A DNA stretch of 64,000 nucleotides. Origin: Burkholderiales bacterium (GTDB lineage Bacteria > Pseudomonadota > Gammaproteobacteria > Burkholderiales > Burkholderiaceae_C). Each line of letters begins with the position of its first letter. Positions within the stretch are counted from its first letter, which is position 1. Below the pieces are notes generated by a model. That model was not told the origin of the DNA. It saw only the letters and a list, made by a program, of their open reading frames with translations, and searched no databases. Position numbers and translations under genes: made by a program. The DNA lies in assembly GCA_016703325.1 (NCBI GenBank), contig JADJCH010000009.1, positions 62,001 through 126,000 on the forward strand, in the 5' to 3' direction. Shown here in pieces: positions 62,827 through 64,000 of the stretch.

Positions 62827-64000
62827 TCATTTCAGCTTGAACTGCACGGAGGGCCGGATGCCGGCGCCGGGGGAGGCTGTGGACGGGGCCGCGCTGGCCG
62901 CATCGGCCAGGGGTGCAGGTGCACCATCCACCACCGAGCGGGTGATCAGGATGCGCTCCGGCGGCAACTTGGCCGACAGGTAGGCCATCACCTGGTCGGC
63001 GCGCCGGTCGGCCAAGGCCTGCAGGGCGACGCGGCGAGCGGCTTCCTGGGCCGCGGCGGCGGAGGCCGACGGTGCAGGGGCGACGGCAGACGCAACGCCC
63101 GCGGGTTTGGGTGCGGCCTTGTTCGCTGCGGCCTGAGATGCCGCCTGGGCCGCCGCCAGCGCAGCGCCGTCCGCCACCTGGTCGGCGTGGCCGGTGACCT
63201 CCAGCTTCAGCGCCGGGCGGTCCTCCAGTTTGGCGGCCAGGCCGTCCAGCCGGTCGCGGGCGGCCGTGTCCAGCTCGGTGGCACCGGCGGCAAAGTCCAC
63301 CTGCGCGGCCTCGGAGCCGCCATCGCCGAACAGCAGCGAAAACGGTGCCGTCAGCGCCTTCTCCAGCAGGTTGAGCAGCAGCCGCCAGACGATGCCGCCC
63401 ACCGAGAACTGCGGGTCGCTGAGCGTGCCGGCCACCGGCAGCTGGAGGTCGATCTCGCCGCGGCGGTTCTTCAGCAGCGACACCGCCAGCTGCACCGGCA
63501 GCTGGGTGGCGTCCGGGCTGTCCACCCGGTCGCCGAAGGTCAGCTGATCGAGGAAGAGCTGGTTCTCCGCCTCCAGCCGGCCCTGGTCGATCTTGTACTT
63601 CAGCCGCACCGACAGCGTGCCCTTCTCGATGGCGTAGCCGGCCCAGCGCTCCGCGTAGGTGGACATGCGGGTGAGCGCGATGCCGCGGGCGGAGGCCTCC
63701 AGGTCGGTGTACAGCTGCGGGCCCAGCGGATGCAACCGACCGGCGATGGACAGTGGGGCGCCGTCGTCCAGCGCGCCGGCCACCTTCAGGTCGGCGGGCT
63801 GCGGGTTGTCCGAGCGCAGTGCGGAGACGCTGCCCTGAAGCCGGGTCAGCCGGGCCGAGTAGTTGGGGCGGATGAAGGTGTCGCTGAAGTGCACCGCACC
63901 GTCGCGCAGCGTGATGGCCTGCCAGCGCAGCCGCGGGGCGGGGGAGGACGCGGCCGATCCGGGCGCCGCCGATGAAGTTGCCGATGCGGCGGGCGCAGCG
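62827..64000 (-). CDS. DUF748/AsmA-like protein with OmpA-like C-terminus (5' partial)
   Basis: 390 residues visible; the frame is open to the window edge, so the start lies beyond 64000. FSDTFIRPNYSARLTRLQGSVSAL, SIAGRLHPLGPQ and LTRMSTYAERWAGYAIEKGTLSVRLKYKIDQGRLEAENQLFLDQLTFGD are DUF748 hallmarks, an AsmA-related envelope family. Near the end, VDFAAGATELDTAARDRLDGLAAKLEDRPALKLEVTGHAD resembles an OmpA C-terminal peptidoglycan-binding motif, followed by Ala-rich linker sequence. It probably spans or bridges the periplasm. Confidence 0.85.
   Translation of the reverse strand, partial: AAPAASATSSAAPGSAASSPAPRLRWQAITLRDGAVHFSDTFIRPNYSARLTRLQGSVSALRSDNPQPADLKVAGALDDGAPLSIAGRLHPLGPQLYTDLEASARGIALTRMSTYAERWAGYAIEKGTLSVRLKYKIDQGRLEAENQLFLDQLTFGDRVDSPDATQLPVQLAVSLLKNRRGEIDLQLPVAGTLSDPQFSVGGIVWRLLLNLLEKALTAPFSLLFGDGGSEAAQVDFAAGATELDTAARDRLDGLAAKLEDRPALKLEVTGHADQVADGAALAAAQAASQAAANKAAPKPAGVASAVAPAPSASAAAAQEAARRVALQALADRRADQVMAYLSAKLPPERILITRSVVDGAPAPLADAASAAPSTASPGAGIRPSVQFKLK

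Overview
The window is GC-rich (my estimate is high 60s percent) and densely coded on both strands. Gene content (WaaA, PaiB, ArgO/ArgP, a PPK2 and CYTH-CHAD pair, DUF748, PbfA/PhnW/PhnX) suits a betaproteobacterium of the Burkholderiales. A Leptothrix/Sphaerotilus/Rubrivivax-like relative is plausible, but I cannot settle the genus from sequence alone. I saw no rRNA, tRNA, CRISPR array, prophage or intact insertion sequence.

Region by region: (1) 1-3.9 kb, an acyl-ACP-reductase-like dehydrogenase followed by a wax ester/diacylglycerol acyltransferase, a likely storage-lipid pair. (2) 4.0-4.5 kb, a RelE/ParE-type toxin with its antitoxin. (3) 4.7-24.8 kb, the most interesting block: a beta-1,3-glucan utilization locus. 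It holds a surface lipoprotein with Ig-like and duplicated C-terminal modules, a secreted GH81 endo-glucanase, an outer-membrane porin, a GH17 lipoprotein, a GH94-related phosphorylase best matched to GH149, a GPH-type sugar symporter, two GH17 and one GH16 enzymes without signal peptides, and a LacI-type regulator. Four copies of the palindrome TGAAAGCGCTTTCA (one with a single mismatch) sit in front of the lipoprotein, GH81, porin and GH16 genes and define a candidate regulon. (4) 16.1-19.0 kb, inserted inside that locus, a WYL regulator with unrecognised membrane or helical proteins and a truncated PIN toxin. (5) 25-29.8 kb, a PPK2 kinase, a CYTH-CHAD protein, a PPP-type phosphatase, a small GNAT-like protein and ExoD. 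(6) 30-38.6 kb, a complete 2-aminoethylphosphonate uptake and catabolism cluster: PbfA divergent from an ABC transporter, PhnW, PhnX and an FAD oxidoreductase. (7) 38.7-51.4 kb, a phytase-like lipoprotein carrying a frameshift, phosphomanno/phosphoglucomutase, WaaA, TolC, a PCMT-like methyltransferase, and an RND pump, adaptor and TetR operon. (8) 51.6-55 kb, PaiB, ArgO/ArgP, gene scars and a MntA-HepT toxin-antitoxin pair. (9) 55.3-59.9 kb, a LysR-controlled catabolic cluster of unknown substrate. (10) 59.9-64 kb, ferrochelatase, a HAD hydrolase, a sirtuin and a partial DUF748 protein.

How the parts work together (inference): in the glucan locus, surface GH81 and GH17 enzymes would shorten beta-1,3-glucan, oligosaccharides would pass the porin and the GPH symporter, cytoplasmic GH16/GH17 enzymes would trim them, and the phosphorylase would release glucose 1-phosphate at no ATP cost. 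The LacI protein would gate the system. In the phosphonate cluster, 2-aminoethylphosphonate is imported and converted by PhnW and PhnX to acetaldehyde and phosphate, with PbfA and the FAD enzyme widening the substrate range. Two genes (1-2198 and 38671-41014) each carry what looks like one extra base, which could be real mutation or an assembly error.
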